Below are positions 50,340-61,181 of a stretch of 64,000 bases of DNA, piece by piece. The position numbers and the translations under genes were made by a program. Numbering within the stretch: position 1 is the first letter of the stretch; each line of letters opens with the position of its first letter. The notes under the pieces were generated by a model, which had not been told where the DNA came from, searched no databases, and saw nothing but the letters and a program-made list of their open reading frames with translations. Source of the stretch: Viola odorata. Taxonomy: Eukaryota > Streptophyta > Magnoliopsida > Malpighiales > Violaceae. The stretch lies in assembly GCA_963691705.1 (NCBI GenBank), contig OY829538.1, positions 82,156,781 to 82,220,780 of the forward strand, written 5' to 3'.

Positions 50340-52198
50340 CATAGAGAGAAAGAAGAGAATTGTCTTCTACAGGTGACTAAGAATCTAAGGCCAATTCAGA
50401 ACGTTTAAATTAGATGCAATAAATGCATCATCATAGAGGGTTTCTCGAACCATATTATGGGCTACCCAATTATTAGAACGGTTCACAAAAAGAAAAGAGC
50501 ATTGCTGAAAGTTCTTACAAGTAGCATGATATCTTCCGGTACAATGTCAAGGGGCTTATATGTTGAGGAGGCAGCTGCGTTTTATGTGATCGATAAGATG
50601 ACCAATGGACGTTCTTTGCCCAAAGGAGAGCATCACGTATTGCTAAAGATTCAATCTCAAAAGCATTCTTGTTTCCTTGATATCATTTGGCGAGGCCATG
50701 GATGAAGATTCCATAACTGTCTCTAGCAACAACACCAATTGAACCTCAATGTTATTTTGTATCTAGAGCTCCATCAGTGTTAATTTTGAGGGAGTTTGCT
50801 GGCGGTGGGGTCTAGGTTGTTGAGGGCGGTGTAGCTGCTGCAGTAGCGCGAGCTTGGGGAGTGCCTGTTGCCTGTGGGTGCAGTTGGGGAGTAGTTGCGG
50901 TCTGAGCGACTTCATATTCTTCTTGTTGTTGTACAACACTATTGTTTATCTCCGTTGGTGTCCATTTTCTTCCATTAAAGGATAGATCTTTACGTGTTTT
51001 CCATATACGCCAGCAAATGAAGGCTATTGTTGTAAGGAAATTGGGAGGAGAGCTTTGAGCTTTGCTTAAGTTCTGCATAGCCTTCCACCATTCTTGGATG
51101 CTTTGAACCTACAAAATATTAGTATTTAGACTTGACACGCATTTGGGCAATTAATAAATAAATGCTTCCCTATTTCTTGAGGATCGTTGCAAAATTTGCA
51201 GCATCCGGGTGAATTAGGAATTCTTTTATTGAGGTTGGACCTGACAGCGATACTATCTCGGATTAAATGCCACATGAAGATTTTTATCTTGCTGGGAACT
51301 TGTAGCCGCCAAATTGGTCCCCAATCAACCTCTTGTAGGCGGTTTACAGTCGTGGGGTTGTTGTGAGGCGGTGGTTGCGTTGTTAGCGCAAGTTGGTAGC
51401 CTAACTTGACTGTATATCTCTCATTATTTGCGGGGTGCAGAATTTATCTCGCGCTCCAGTAAAACTCAAAGGGATGGAAATGATTTGTTGTGCAATCGTG
51501 GCTTCGAAAAGTTCTTCCACCAATTGTTTATTCCATTTGTGTAGAGCATGATCGATCAATTGGTGAACCCAATGGACTTGAGGGTGGTTCTAGTTAATAC
51601 GAGAGGCGTGGAATGATGCTTCATTTGGGATCCACGGGTCTTCAAAGCATTTGGTTTTAATGCTTGTTCCTACTCGCCAACGAATGCATTTTTTGAAAAT
51701 TTATCTTCTATGTAGGATGCTACGCCAAACCCAGGATGGGTTACTTCCTATGTTGGCCTGCAAAAAAGATTTATTAGCGAAGTAACGACCCTTGAAAAAA
51801 CGAGAAAGTATGGAAGAGGGGTCGTTGAGAAATTTCCATCCCTGTTTAGGTAAAAATGCTTGGTTGAAGGCTTCCCAGTCGCGGAAGCCCATGCCCCCAT
51901 TCTTCTTGTTTTCGCACATAGAGTTCCAATTAACCCAATGGATTTTTCTTTCCTGATTTGTTTATCCCCACCAAGATCTTGCTATCATTTTGCTCAAGTC
52001 CTTGGAGAGACTAAGAGGTAATCGAAAACAAGACATGAAGTAGGAGGGGACCGTTGTAGCTACTGCCTTAATTAGGATTTTCTTCCCCCCTAGTGAAAGG
52101 ATTTTGCCTTTCCAACCTTCCAATTTGCACGCCACTTTTTCCTTGATCATCTTGAAGGTGTCTGATTTGGATTTTTTTATCAGCGATGGGAGGCCTAG
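50340..52198 (-). pseudogene. LINE retrotransposon remnant (3' part of ORF2)
   Basis: Decayed L1-type non-LTR retrotransposon, minus strand. From right to left: the RT C-terminal region (GLPSLIKKSKS, KLEGWKGKILSLGGKKILIK, VPSYFMSCFRLP), GGMGFRDWEAFNQAFLPKQG, a zinc-knuckle-like region with decayed Cys/His, and an RNase H-like domain (GSIGVVARDSYGIFIHGLAK near 50700). Several stops and frameshifts. It is broken at 52198 by the insertion listed next and continues at 55317-55406, where the KYLG of the family motif KYLGLP is found. Confidence 0.85.
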
Positions 52199-52887
52199 GG
52201 TGCGTTTACCTGGGAGAATTTTCAATTTAAAAATTTGCTGTTTTTGAGAATTTTCAATTTTCAATTTGTTGTTTATTTTCATTATGAAAACTGGAAAACA
52301 CGTTTACTTCGCGCTTATTTCCTGATCAGAAAAACTGAAGAACGCGTTTACTTCGCACTGAATGTAATAATTTCCTGATCTGAAAACTGAAAAACGTATT
52401 TACTTCGCGCGTTTTCATTTTTTTAGAAAACCGAAAATATTTATAATGAAAAGAAGAAATCATTTGAAAATTATTTTAATAATCATAATTGTTTATTTTA
52501 ATATATTCAATATGAAAAAAATATGAAAAAAAGTTTTATTAATTTAGAAACTTAAAATAAAAATAGACATTTTAAAAAGGAAAAACTTATTAAATATAAC
52601 ATCAATCTTCTAATATTGCATTTAAATATTGTAATTCATATTCCTACATGAAAATAAAAACAATCTACTAATAAAATCTACAAGTAATTCATATTCCTAC
52701 GTGGAAACAATACCATGGGTATTCAACTACTTAATGGTGTTTATCTAAAAGGGAGTGAAGATTTCATACAACCAGTTTGATGTCCAGATAAGCTGTTGGC
52801 TCAGGCCTAGCTTCTTCCTAAGCAATGAGCAATACCCTACAAACAATCTACAACTCTAATTATAATTACAACACGGTCCTATTCTTC

Positions 52888-53885
52888 CTAGTCCAGTTCT
52901 TCACCATGCTCGAGACGAGTATGGTGCGGGCAAGGTCTTTCGGGCGCTCCTTGCGTCCACAACATCTTGAGATCCCCTCTCTTCTTTCCCAGACCTGCAA
53001 TGGAGTTCATGATTGAAAAAGGGATGTGTTAATTGAATATAGGTGCCATCAGAAAAAAAAACAGGCAAAATTATTTCTCTTCCACTCCCAATTAGCAGAT
53101 AATAATCAAAGAAACAAGACTAGCTTAGCATTCAATACCTAATCCGTAAGCAAACATTTCCCACAGGAAGTATACGGCTCAAAGACTCTTGTTTGCCAAC
53201 CAATCATACCTGAAAGTATGGCTCTAATTAACTTGAGCATACAGAAATCCAAGCAAGAATAAAAAGATACTGCTGCATTTTTCAAAATGTAGCACAGATA
53301 AGCCAGAATCATGGCCTCTTTACCTGACAAAAAAGTGATAAATAGTCACCAATAGTGTGGGTCAAATTGACAAACACTTTAATAAATTACTGCAACTATT
53401 GTCCTTTTTTTATCGCAAAAGAAAAGGGAAAAAAGAGAGAAAACCTTCAGATCAGAAAGGATTTCGTACTAGAAACTTCAAAAAGCAAGTCAAGTTCATA
53501 AATATAAAGCTATACTGTAAGATGATAGCATAGAGTTGAGCGCAAACCTCAGTGCAAATGCCATCAACAATCCAGGCAAAAAGATGTCACCAAGACCTAT
53601 GATGCTATATCCACCCCAAGGATCAAACATGCGTGGGATCTTTAACAGCATTGGAATGTCATCTTCCCCACTTTTATCGCCACGAGCTATCTATGGTAAA
53701 AGGTATCATAAACCAGAGTTTTAAGTAATTGAATACCCCAAATGTTGAAACCATAAGCTACTAGTGGTAATGAAATAAGCAGGATAACTTACCACAATCA
53801 TGACACTTTCATGGAATAACTTCTTAGAGACAAACACCCAAAAGATGTCATAGAAGAACGCACAACCGAGCAGAACTGTACCCAC
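52888..53885 (-). pseudogene. Captured fragment of a signal peptide peptidase-like (SPPL) gene
   Basis: Four exon pieces with correct splice sites: 53885-53793, 53690-53548, 53209-53139, 52994-52888. They encode the C-terminal part of a plant SPPL intramembrane aspartyl protease. Present are the catalytic YD motif ([15 protein letters not shown]), the cytosolic loop [20 protein letters not shown], the catalytic GxGD motif ([20 protein letters not shown]), and the tail [19 protein letters not shown]. Broken: an in-frame TGA at 53181-53179, and the exon with the PAL motif is missing between 53139 and 52994. All upstream transmembrane exons are absent. It lies wholly inside the TIR element, so transduplication is inferred. 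Confidence 0.85.
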
Positions 53886-55180
53886 CTGATTTACAAATAC
53901 TCAGAATCATGTTAGAAGAACAATGGTCAAGCTACCAGGGATTTTTTCTATCAAACTGCTTTATTCAAATCTTGGCAATAGAACCGACCAATAAGATATT
54001 TCAGTAAAACTATACTAAAGCCTGAGTTGATGAAACAATAAGATATCTCAAACAAAAATGTCACCACTCATTCAGAGTGCATTTCTGTTTGCTTGCGAGA
54101 GAGTGACAGTTCTTGAGAGCTGACAGGTTGAAAAAACAAGGAAAGTTTCAATGAATAAAATCATGCACAGAAAATCCAATAAAAGGTTGGGGGATTAGTT
54201 GAACTCATCTCCAGTTGCTGCTGCATTTGGATTTTATGTAAACAATACATGGATTCTCTAATTTTTGAAAACATTATAATAGAGTAGCAGGTAAATCCCT
54301 TATTGTGTCAAACACCAGACCAATTAACTACAGCACAGCTATGCTAAATGATCTGCTTTCAATGGACAGATCTACAAAAGAATTTCACAAAACTACAAAA
54401 CTAATCTCAGAATTTCACAAATCTACAAAACTAATCTCAACACACATGCTCTGAATCCATGCTTCATTTCACTATCAATAAATTGAATCAGAACCAAACA
54501 GTATAAAAGAAAAGAAGAACATGATTAAACAAGATGAAATAAGTAACAGAGCAAATCGAACAATAAAACTTACCAAAACCCTAGATGTTGGACAAGAATC
54601 AAGATTAAGCTGCACCGATACAAGAATCTACCCGATCTTTATTGAATTGATCAGGAAAATAAACAAAACCTAACCCTAGTGCTTTATTGACAACTAACAT
54701 GCTTTAGATCTAAGAAAAAATCAAATAGGAAAATAACAAAAAAAACCACAAATGTAAAAGAGGAGAGGACTCGTTTCTTTGGACAAGATTTTGCAGGTTT
54801 TGAGAGAAAGAAAGAAAGAAAAGACCAGAGGGTTGTACCTGATTCAGTACCTGCTATCCTTGGTGATGGGTGATGGAGAGTCGAGAGCAGGTTCGGTCTT
54901 CTGTATCCGCAGCGCTGGACTGAGGACGAGAGGTTGATGCAGAAGAAGAGAATAGAATTTAAGGTTGGGGACGAGAGCTTGATGCCGAAGAAGAGAATGG
55001 AATTTGGTTGGGAGTGACAGAACCAGCATCGACGCGAAGAGGCAGAGATGAGTAAGGGTAGAGTTGGTATTATGAAAGTTTCATTTAATTTTGCAAATGG
55101 AGAACCGAGTTCTTCATTTGTAAAGCTCCCTTTGAAAAATTTTGAAAACAGGGTTTTGGGTGTTTTCAAAACTTACACAT
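53886..55180. other. Remaining cargo of the TIR element, unknown origin
   Basis: No protein family recognised. A 161-codon open frame (55169-54684, minus) contains a locally repeated segment (two copies of a stretch around LNSILFFGI/CINLSS) but no family signature. Confidence 0.4.
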
Positions 55181-55316
55181 GAGTTTTCATTCCGAAAATT
55201 TTCATTTTCGTTTTCGAAATGAAAATAACGCTAAGTAAATACGTTTTCGAAAAAAAAAATCCAATTTTAAAAAAACTGGAGAATTTTTGGGAAAATTTCC
55301 TGAGGTAAACACGACC

Positions 55317-55406
55317 CTAGATATTTATCTTGGGTAATATATGAATGCATGAATCAAAATTCTAATTTTCTTTCGTGCCTTCCACTTCAAGAGGATTTTT
55401 TTTATA
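55317..55406 (-). pseudogene. Right-hand remnant of the interrupted LINE
   Basis: Reads into KYLG at 55317-55330 in the minus frame that joins the block at 52198. Only about 90 bp remain before the hAT-type element; the reverse transcriptase palm region was not found. Confidence 0.6.
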
Positions 55407-55414
55407 GTTAGGAG

Positions 55415-56061
55415 CCTGGTTATCAAAACCGGACCGGACCGGCCGGTTCAACCGAGCATTTTCAACTTTTCGGTTCGATTCAGCTATCGGACCGGATTTG
55501 CTTCTGACCCGGGTCGGACCGGACGAACTGATCAGTTTTTTACGAACCGGTGAACCGACCGATTTTTAGTTAAACCGGCTGGTTCGATGACGTGTCCAAA
55601 CGACGCCGTTTTGACACGGCTAACGAGCCCATATCAGAGTCAAAGTAAAACGGCATCATTTTGGTGGCCCAAAACGGCGCCGTTTTTGGCATGGACCAAA
55701 ACGGCGCCGTTTTTGGCATGGACCAAAACGACGTCGTTTTGACACGGCCCAAAACGACGCCGTTTTACTTCTTTTTATTGTAAAAATAAATTTTCCAAAA
55801 CGGCGTCGTTTTGACACGTCCCAAAACGACGCCGTTTTACTTTTTTTTTCCAATTTTAATAATAAATTTTGATATATTATAAAATGCTACAGTAAAAATT
55901 AGCCGGTTCAATCCGGTTTAATCGTCTAAGATTGAACGATTTAATATGTGAACGGTTCCAGACGAACCTGCATCTACAATCCGGTCGAACCTGGTTCAAC
56001 CCAGTTGAACCACCAAATTTTCTTTTCCAATTCGCTGTCTGGTCCGGTTCTGATAGCACTG
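55415..56061. mobile_element. hAT-type non-autonomous element with CCGG-rich ends
   Basis: Flanked by GTTAGGAG (55407-55414 and 56062-56069), an 8-bp TSD. Ends are CCTGGTTATCAAAACCGGAC and, reversed, CAGTGCTATCAGAACCGGAC. The arms are rich in CCGGTTCAACC-type motifs. The centre has a 27-bp unit containing AAAACGGCGCCGTTTT (55671 and 55698) and related AAAACGACGTCGTTTT palindromes to about 55846. An 8-bp TSD and CAGTG-like end fit hAT. Confidence 0.83.
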
Positions 56062-56076
56062 GTTAGGAGGCATGTT

Positions 56077-56309
56077 AAAATTAAGTCATATAACAAACAT
56101 TGTATAACGTAACAAACGATTTTTAATATCATGATGGCAACCAATGAAAATTCATTAATTTCTCTCACTTCCCCTTCATTTCCTCTTTTTTCCATCGTTA
56201 TTTTTTTCCATACAAGGGTAATTAATGAATTTTCCTTAGTTGCTATCATAATATTAAAAATCGTTCGTTACAATTACATTATACAATATTTTTTATATAA
56301 CGTAATTTT
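56077..56309. mobile_element. AT-rich MITE
   Basis: A 233-bp inverted repeat: AAAATTAAGTCATATAAC at the left, and the inverse of AAAATTACGTTATATAAA at the right. Arms of about 90 bp include AACGATTTTTAATATCATGAT. TSD not resolved. Confidence 0.72.
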
Positions 56310-56609
56310 AATATCCCGTTACTATTATTTATGTTATTCTCATTATATAACATTTTGGCCATATTTTGCTTGATATCACCTCTTATGTCATTGTTTTCCA
56401 TTTTTTTATCCATTATAGTGACCTAGTAAAAAACACATTCTTTACTAGTGAGCTAATTGTTCTAGTTTTTTTTTAATATATTCTTTACATCTTTCACGTG
56501 CTTAAAAGTTTTCAAGACACATTCTCTTATTATGATCCACTTATTATCTTTTAGGATTGAACTCTTTTAATTTTTTTTAAAACATGATCAGTCATATTTA
56601 AAAAATCTG

Positions 56610-56739
56610 AACCGTTCAATAAAATTGGACGGATGAGATTAAAAATTCAAGTAATTAATGAGTTGACCAATTCAACAAATGGTCAACTCATTAATTACTT
56701 GAATTTTTAATCTCATCCGTCCAATTTTATTGAACGGTT
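56610..56739. repeat. Perfect 60-bp hairpin with 10-base loop
   Basis: Arms 56610-56669 and 56680-56739 are exact inverted copies (AACCGTTCAATAAAATTGG... against its inverse). The loop is ATTCAACAAA. Weaker pairing continues outward for about 12 bases. Confidence 0.95.
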
Positions 56740-57306
56740 TAAATTTTTCTAGTTCAAGGAAAAATTAGATGAACGGATCTCTTTTTTATTTATATTTTTA
56801 ACTAGCACTAACACAACAACATAGATACCGAAAATACTAATAATATTATTATCCTTATTATAATCATTCTAAAAACCAAGTTAAAGTTATAATGTGTATT
56901 AATATTTTAATTTTCCAAGGAAACTTTTTTAAAATTTAAAATTTAAATTTGCATATTTGTTATTTATTGATGAGTTTAATAATTGTGATTTTTTAGTATA
57001 TACGAATCAATTGTAGCCACGATGACGGTTACTTTTAAATTATATATTATTTTTGGTAATTTTCGTTAAATCACGATATATATTACGTAATTCATTTTCA
57101 TTATTTAAAACTTTTACCATTCTAAGTGTAAATCTTCGCCAACAATGGCCATTATTACCAAACATTTTATAGAGGAATGACAATTTCTACAGTGAATTTC
57201 ACTGTGCAAATTGGTTAAGGACGTATTTTCTTTGTTCTTTTAGCAACCATTTATTGAATAGTGTAGATCTTTGTACTTTTAGAAGTTTTATGATTAATTT
57301 AATTCT
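56740..57306. other. AT-rich spacer, no gene seen
   Basis: Nothing recognisable between the hairpin and the LTR retrotransposon. Confidence 0.6.
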
Positions 57307-57311
57307 CATAT

Positions 57312-58494
57312 TGATGTGATCCTGCCTAGGGTTAGTAAACCGGATAACATATGGAGTTTAAAAAGGATCTAGCCAAGTGAATTAACTAACGAAAACCATG
57401 ACCACAAGAAAGCAAAGACACGAAATATGTATATTTAGCGGAGAAGTCACACATAAGAGCGATGGGAAGATGGGAGTTACCGGGAATTAGAAGAAGGATG
57501 GAAGGGACGGAGATGAGCACACACGAGGTTGCAAACAATCACACGAATGATTGCTTGATCAAGATATACTCAGAGGGCCAAGTTGGGACTCGTTTCTGTG
57601 GATGATCAAACAAATAAAATATATATTTCATTCACAAAAATCGTCAACACCAATACAAGCTTTGATTTCCCTGAGAGAGATCGGGAGGAGTAATCTCAAA
57701 CTCAATCGATCCCTCTCAAGGAATTAAAGTGATGAGCCAAGGCTTAGGTGATAAGAGAAGGAGTAAACTCACTTTACAAATATCACACAAAATGTCTAAA
57801 AGCTTCCTAGGAAAATGATACAAAAGAGTTACATATAGTTGGTATGTAAATTAGGCTTGAAAAGCCCAAAATTCGTACCCAAAACAGAGGTTGGCGTGAT
57901 TCACGTTAAGAGGATAACGTGATCACGTTAGCCAAATTCCCTTAACGTGATTCACGCCAGGATGCCCAAAATTCCGAATCCACTCCAGTGGCTAGCGTGA
58001 ATCACGCTAAGGGCGAGGCGTGATCACGCTAGCATTTTCCTCCCTGCGCGCCAGAATATCGAGTAGCATAACTTTTGATCCACCCATCCGATTGACCTGA
58101 AACTTGTCCCAAATGAAAGCTAACATCTTGAAGTTTCCACCAAGCTTTGGTTCTCATAAATCAGAGGCCATTTACTTGTCCATATTCTGGTGGAAAATAT
58201 GCGACGCAATTCTGACTTGCATAGGACCTCTTGGATGGAGCTTTTGATGTCAAGGCCTTGGGATGGGTGAGCGTGGCCTGGTGACTTACTTGGGTTAGAT
58301 GCGCCTTTACTTCATGGCTTTCTCGGCCATCTTGGGAGTTCCGCGTGTCTAGGCCTAGGGATTGCGAAGATTTAGCACTCGATCCTCGACCTTGGGCATG
58401 ATTTACGCGCATTTGCAAGGCTCGACTGCCCGTGACCGATCCTCTTGGCAATGTGTCAAGTTGTTCTAATTCTAAGGGGTCCGTGATCACATCA
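57312..58494 (-). repeat. 3' LTR
   Basis: 1183 bp, highly similar to 62430-63633. Contains a cluster of GTGATCAC/GTGATTCAC palindromes (about 57895-58040). On the minus strand its first 330 bp are in frame with the internal coding region. Confidence 0.92.
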
Positions 58495-59060
58495 ACCTCT
58501 CCCTCTTCAGAAGGATTCGTCCTCGAATCCATAACCTCAATCGTCTCACCTACACACTTAAAAACACTTGAAAACAAATGTGAGATACACAAGAGGCGCA
58601 ATCGCGCGTGCTTATGCGTAGGTTGGACCAAGGAAGAGTCAAAAACATTAATAGTACATTGATGCACATCGTTTCTTAAAATGTCATGTAAAATGCGGAT
58701 GACATCACAAATAGTAGAACAACCGACAGGATGAATATTCTTCTCTATTCGGCTCACAATGTTAAGCCAAGATAATTGAGCACTACACATAAGCACAATG
58801 CGCTTGAAAATACCAAACAAATTTCCAAAGAGGAAATACAAATTTTTGTAAGAATTAAACCAATTAATTCTTGACAAATTCGGCTCAAAAATTTGTGTTC
58901 TCTTAATACACAACATATTCATGGTATTTAAGTGCACATCATCCACAAATAATTCATGTAGGCTGCAATGGGCAAGATAAAATTCATCCAATTCAAAAGC
59001 ATGTACATCCATGTCATCTTTATGCACGTTAATCTCCAAGACAATATTAAAGATGCACAT
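58161..59060 (-). pseudogene. Downstream part of the LTR element's reading frame, with gypsy-like tail
   Basis: 299 codons from an internal ATG, in the same frame as the preceding block and separated from it only by the TAA at 59138-59136 plus 25 codons. The N-terminal half repeats, in decayed form, a module also seen at the end of the preceding block (NLYFLFGNLFGIFKR against ELYFFLCRLLGIPKH). The last part, MDSRTNPSEEGEVDVITDPL then LPRGSVTGSRALQM, matches the DSRTNPFxEG...LPxGPxTRxRA tail common in plant Ty3/gypsy Pol proteins. About 111 codons lie within the LTR. Confidence 0.65.
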
Positions 59061-59135
59061 GGTATCACAAATTATTAAACAACATAGACGGTGGTTTATT
59101 TTCTCAAAGCGGCTTATAAGGATTAGCCAAGAAAA

Positions 59136-61181
59136 TTAAGCCACACGCCCATTCACAAAATGCTTTGGAATACCAAGCAATCGGCACAAAAAGAAATACA
59201 ATTCCTTGCAACAATTAGCCCAAGAAAATTCTAACAAGTTGGAGCGAAAGAATTGTTTCCACGCTTCATGCCAATCAATCATGGATTCCAAATGAAAACA
59301 ACATGTAAACAAATCATACATACTATCCGAAAAATTACAAAAATTAGCACGTTTGAGCAAGAAAGGGTCATACTTGATGAAATGCAAATTAGGAATTTTA
59401 ACACATGCCACAAAATTTTCATTCAAGTAAGGTTCATGCTTAAACCAAGAAGAATCATGCTTGACGAAGGGTACGGAAAGGATGTTGGTGCATGCCATAG
59501 AATTCGTACCCAAGTGGTTTTCAAATACACGGACTAAAGAGTTATGCTCAAAGAAATGCAAGAATGAATCATTATCACATGCTACATGTTTGTCATAAAA
59601 AATTTCAGCATGTGAATAAAGATGAGTGAATTGAACAACCTCAAACAATTGAGCATTCAAAAGGGAAGTGAAAACATACCCGTTGGGCAAAGCGGGAAGA
59701 TGGAAACGGTTTACCTCAAGGCCTTGCCGTCGTGAGCACCATTGTTGAGCAATTACGCTTCCGATACCTCCGAGGATTGATGGTTTGAAACCACCTTTGT
59801 TCCTTGGAACATTCGGGCGCGTATGGTCATGGCAACCCATCAAAATTTCCTGCAAGAAAGACACACAAACAGTAGGAAAAGAAGTGTCAATGTTAGAATG
59901 AGCTAATGGATCCTCATTGCACAAAGGCACACTCATTGGATCAATAGCTCCCACAATTTCCATTTGCTTCTTTTCCTCACTTTCTTCTCTCAATTTTCCT
60001 AATTGCTCACTCCTCTCATGTGTGTGTTTCTCTCTCGTATGCTCGTTCTTTTCATGCGGGCTGTTTTGCTCACTATCTCTCGACCCATGCTCACTTCTTT
60101 CATGGGGGCTGTTTTGCTCACTTTCTTTTTCCTCAATTTCAAGCTCAAACAACGGATTTTCATAATATAATTCAAACAAAAGATTGTCAAAAACTTGAAA
60201 TTGATTTGGCTCATTGAGCTCACTCAACTTATTCTCATGGGTGCGGTTGCACTCACTCTCATTGGCATGCTTACTTTTTTCATGCCGTGTATTTTCCTCA
60301 TCGCTTACTTTCTTCTCTCCACACTCTCTTTTTTCTTTTATCTCTCGCTCTCTTCTTTTTCTCTCTTTTTCAACCTTACATTTTTCACTCTTCCTTGCAG
60401 CAATAGCTTGAAGTTCAACCACATTCCTTTCAATCACGTCCAAAATGTCAATTGTCGAACGTGGTTCAAAGGATTGAGATGGAGTGGGTTGTTGTGGTTG
60501 TTGAGTGAATTGGGTAGGTTGGACTACTTCCGATGTAGACCTGAATGTAGAATCGAAAGAAGAGTCTTGCACACTGGGATAACCTTGATGAGATCGAACC
60601 TTTGGAGGAGAATGAGGAGGCGTTCGGCCTTGGTGAGGTCGAACCTTTGGAGGAAGAACATAAGGAGGTGCTCGGCTTTGCATCCCGTCATGTTTAGCTC
60701 GGACTTGTACACTTGAGGAGAGGAAGTGTCTTGGTTCGGGGCCATGACTAAGGCTTTGGTGTGCAATGGAACCGAGGCCATAGCTTGAGACATGAAGGCT
60801 TGGAAAATCTTCGTCGTCGTCATCCTCACTACAACTTGAAGTTGAGCCATGGATTAAGAGACGAGGACTTGAAGTCTCTTCATGGTCTTCATCCTCACTA
60901 GAAATGGAACTGGAGCCACGACTAAAGACATGAGGACTTGGAGGATCTTCATTGTCTTCACTCTCGCTACAAGTTGCTTCACTTTCATCTTGGTACTCAT
61001 CCTCACTATCAACGCTATACTCATCACCGATTTCATCACATGGTTCAAAATATTCATCACCATCAAATTGGCAACTATCAACACCACATGATTCATTACC
61101 ACTTTCGTCAATGCATTGTGAGTCATCGTCGTCATAATACGACTCTTGATCACAAGACTCACAATCACTATCTCTTGACAT
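59136..61181 (-). CDS. Acidic 681-aa protein of the LTR element, unknown function
   Basis: Open frame from ATG 61181 (MSRDSDCESCDQESYYDDDD) to TAA at 59136. About residues 1-140 are strongly acidic (Asp/Glu/Ser/Cys). A Pro/Ser/Gln-rich part follows (repeats of PPKVRxHQG; QQPQQPTPSQSF), then a Lys/Glu/Arg coil, then charged repeats with SEQNSPHE (twice), then a C-terminal third rich in Phe, His, Asn and Cys. No gag, zinc-knuckle, protease, RT or integrase motif was seen. An acceptor-like CGATTTTTTTTCAG stands just before the ATG. The frame stays open upstream but without an ATG. The reading probably continued past the stop (next entry). Confidence 0.6.
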   Translation of the reverse strand: MSRDSDCESCDQESYYDDDDSQCIDESGNESCGVDSCQFDGDEYFEPCDEIGDEYSVDSEDEYQDESEATCSESEDNEDPPSPHVFSRGSSSISSEDEDHEETSSPRLLIHGSTSSCSEDDDDEDFPSLHVSSYGLGSIAHQSLSHGPEPRHFLSSSVQVRAKHDGMQSRAPPYVLPPKVRPHQGRTPPHSPPKVRSHQGYPSVQDSSFDSTFRSTSEVVQPTQFTQQPQQPTPSQSFEPRSTIDILDVIERNVVELQAIAARKSEKCKVEKERKRREREIKEKRECGEKKVSDEENTRHEKSKHANESECNRTHENKLSELNEPNQFQVFDNLLFELYYENPLFELEIEEKESEQNSPHERSEHGSRDSEQNSPHEKNEHTREKHTHERSEQLGKLREESEEKKQMEIVGAIDPMSVPLCNEDPLAHSNIDTSFPTVCVSFLQEILMGCHDHTRPNVPRNKGGFKPSILGGIGSVIAQQWCSRRQGLEVNRFHLPALPNGYVFTSLLNAQLFEVVQFTHLYSHAEIFYDKHVACDNDSFLHFFEHNSLVRVFENHLGTNSMACTNILSVPFVKHDSSWFKHEPYLNENFVACVKIPNLHFIKYDPFLLKRANFCNFSDSMYDLFTCCFHLESMIDWHEAWKQFFRSNLLEFSWANCCKELYFFLCRLLGIPKHFVNGRVA

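Larger units (their letters stand above)
52198..55317. mobile_element. TIR element inserted in the LINE and carrying captured gene pieces
   Basis: A 3.1-kb insertion. The left end is GGGTGCGTTTACCTGGGAG and the reversed right end GGGTCGTGTTTACCTCAGG. Both are followed by AATTTTC-rich inverted sequence for about 100-150 bp. Joining the flanks restores the LINE reading frame across KYLGLPSLI, with CTAG (or a shorter TA/CTA) duplicated. Near the left end a unit of about 50 bp (AAACTGAAAAACG...TTTACTTCGCG) is repeated three times. The cargo includes SPPL exons. No transposase is seen; the superfamily is undecided. Confidence 0.75.

Noticed and set aside
51701..52282. Two open frames of 72 and 106 codons as host genes
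   Set aside because: Their products are LINE reverse-transcriptase C-terminal sequence, so they belong to the retroelement remnant.
53536..53724. 62-codon plus-strand frame
   Set aside because: Antisense to the SPPL GxGD exon, whose minus-strand translation matches the family.
54684..55169. 161-codon minus-strand frame in the TIR element
   Set aside because: No recognisable domain; internal repeats and location in transposon cargo. Noted only as unknown cargo.
60195..60716. 173-codon plus-strand frame
   Set aside because: Antisense to the long acidic frame of the LTR element; composition of a shadow frame.
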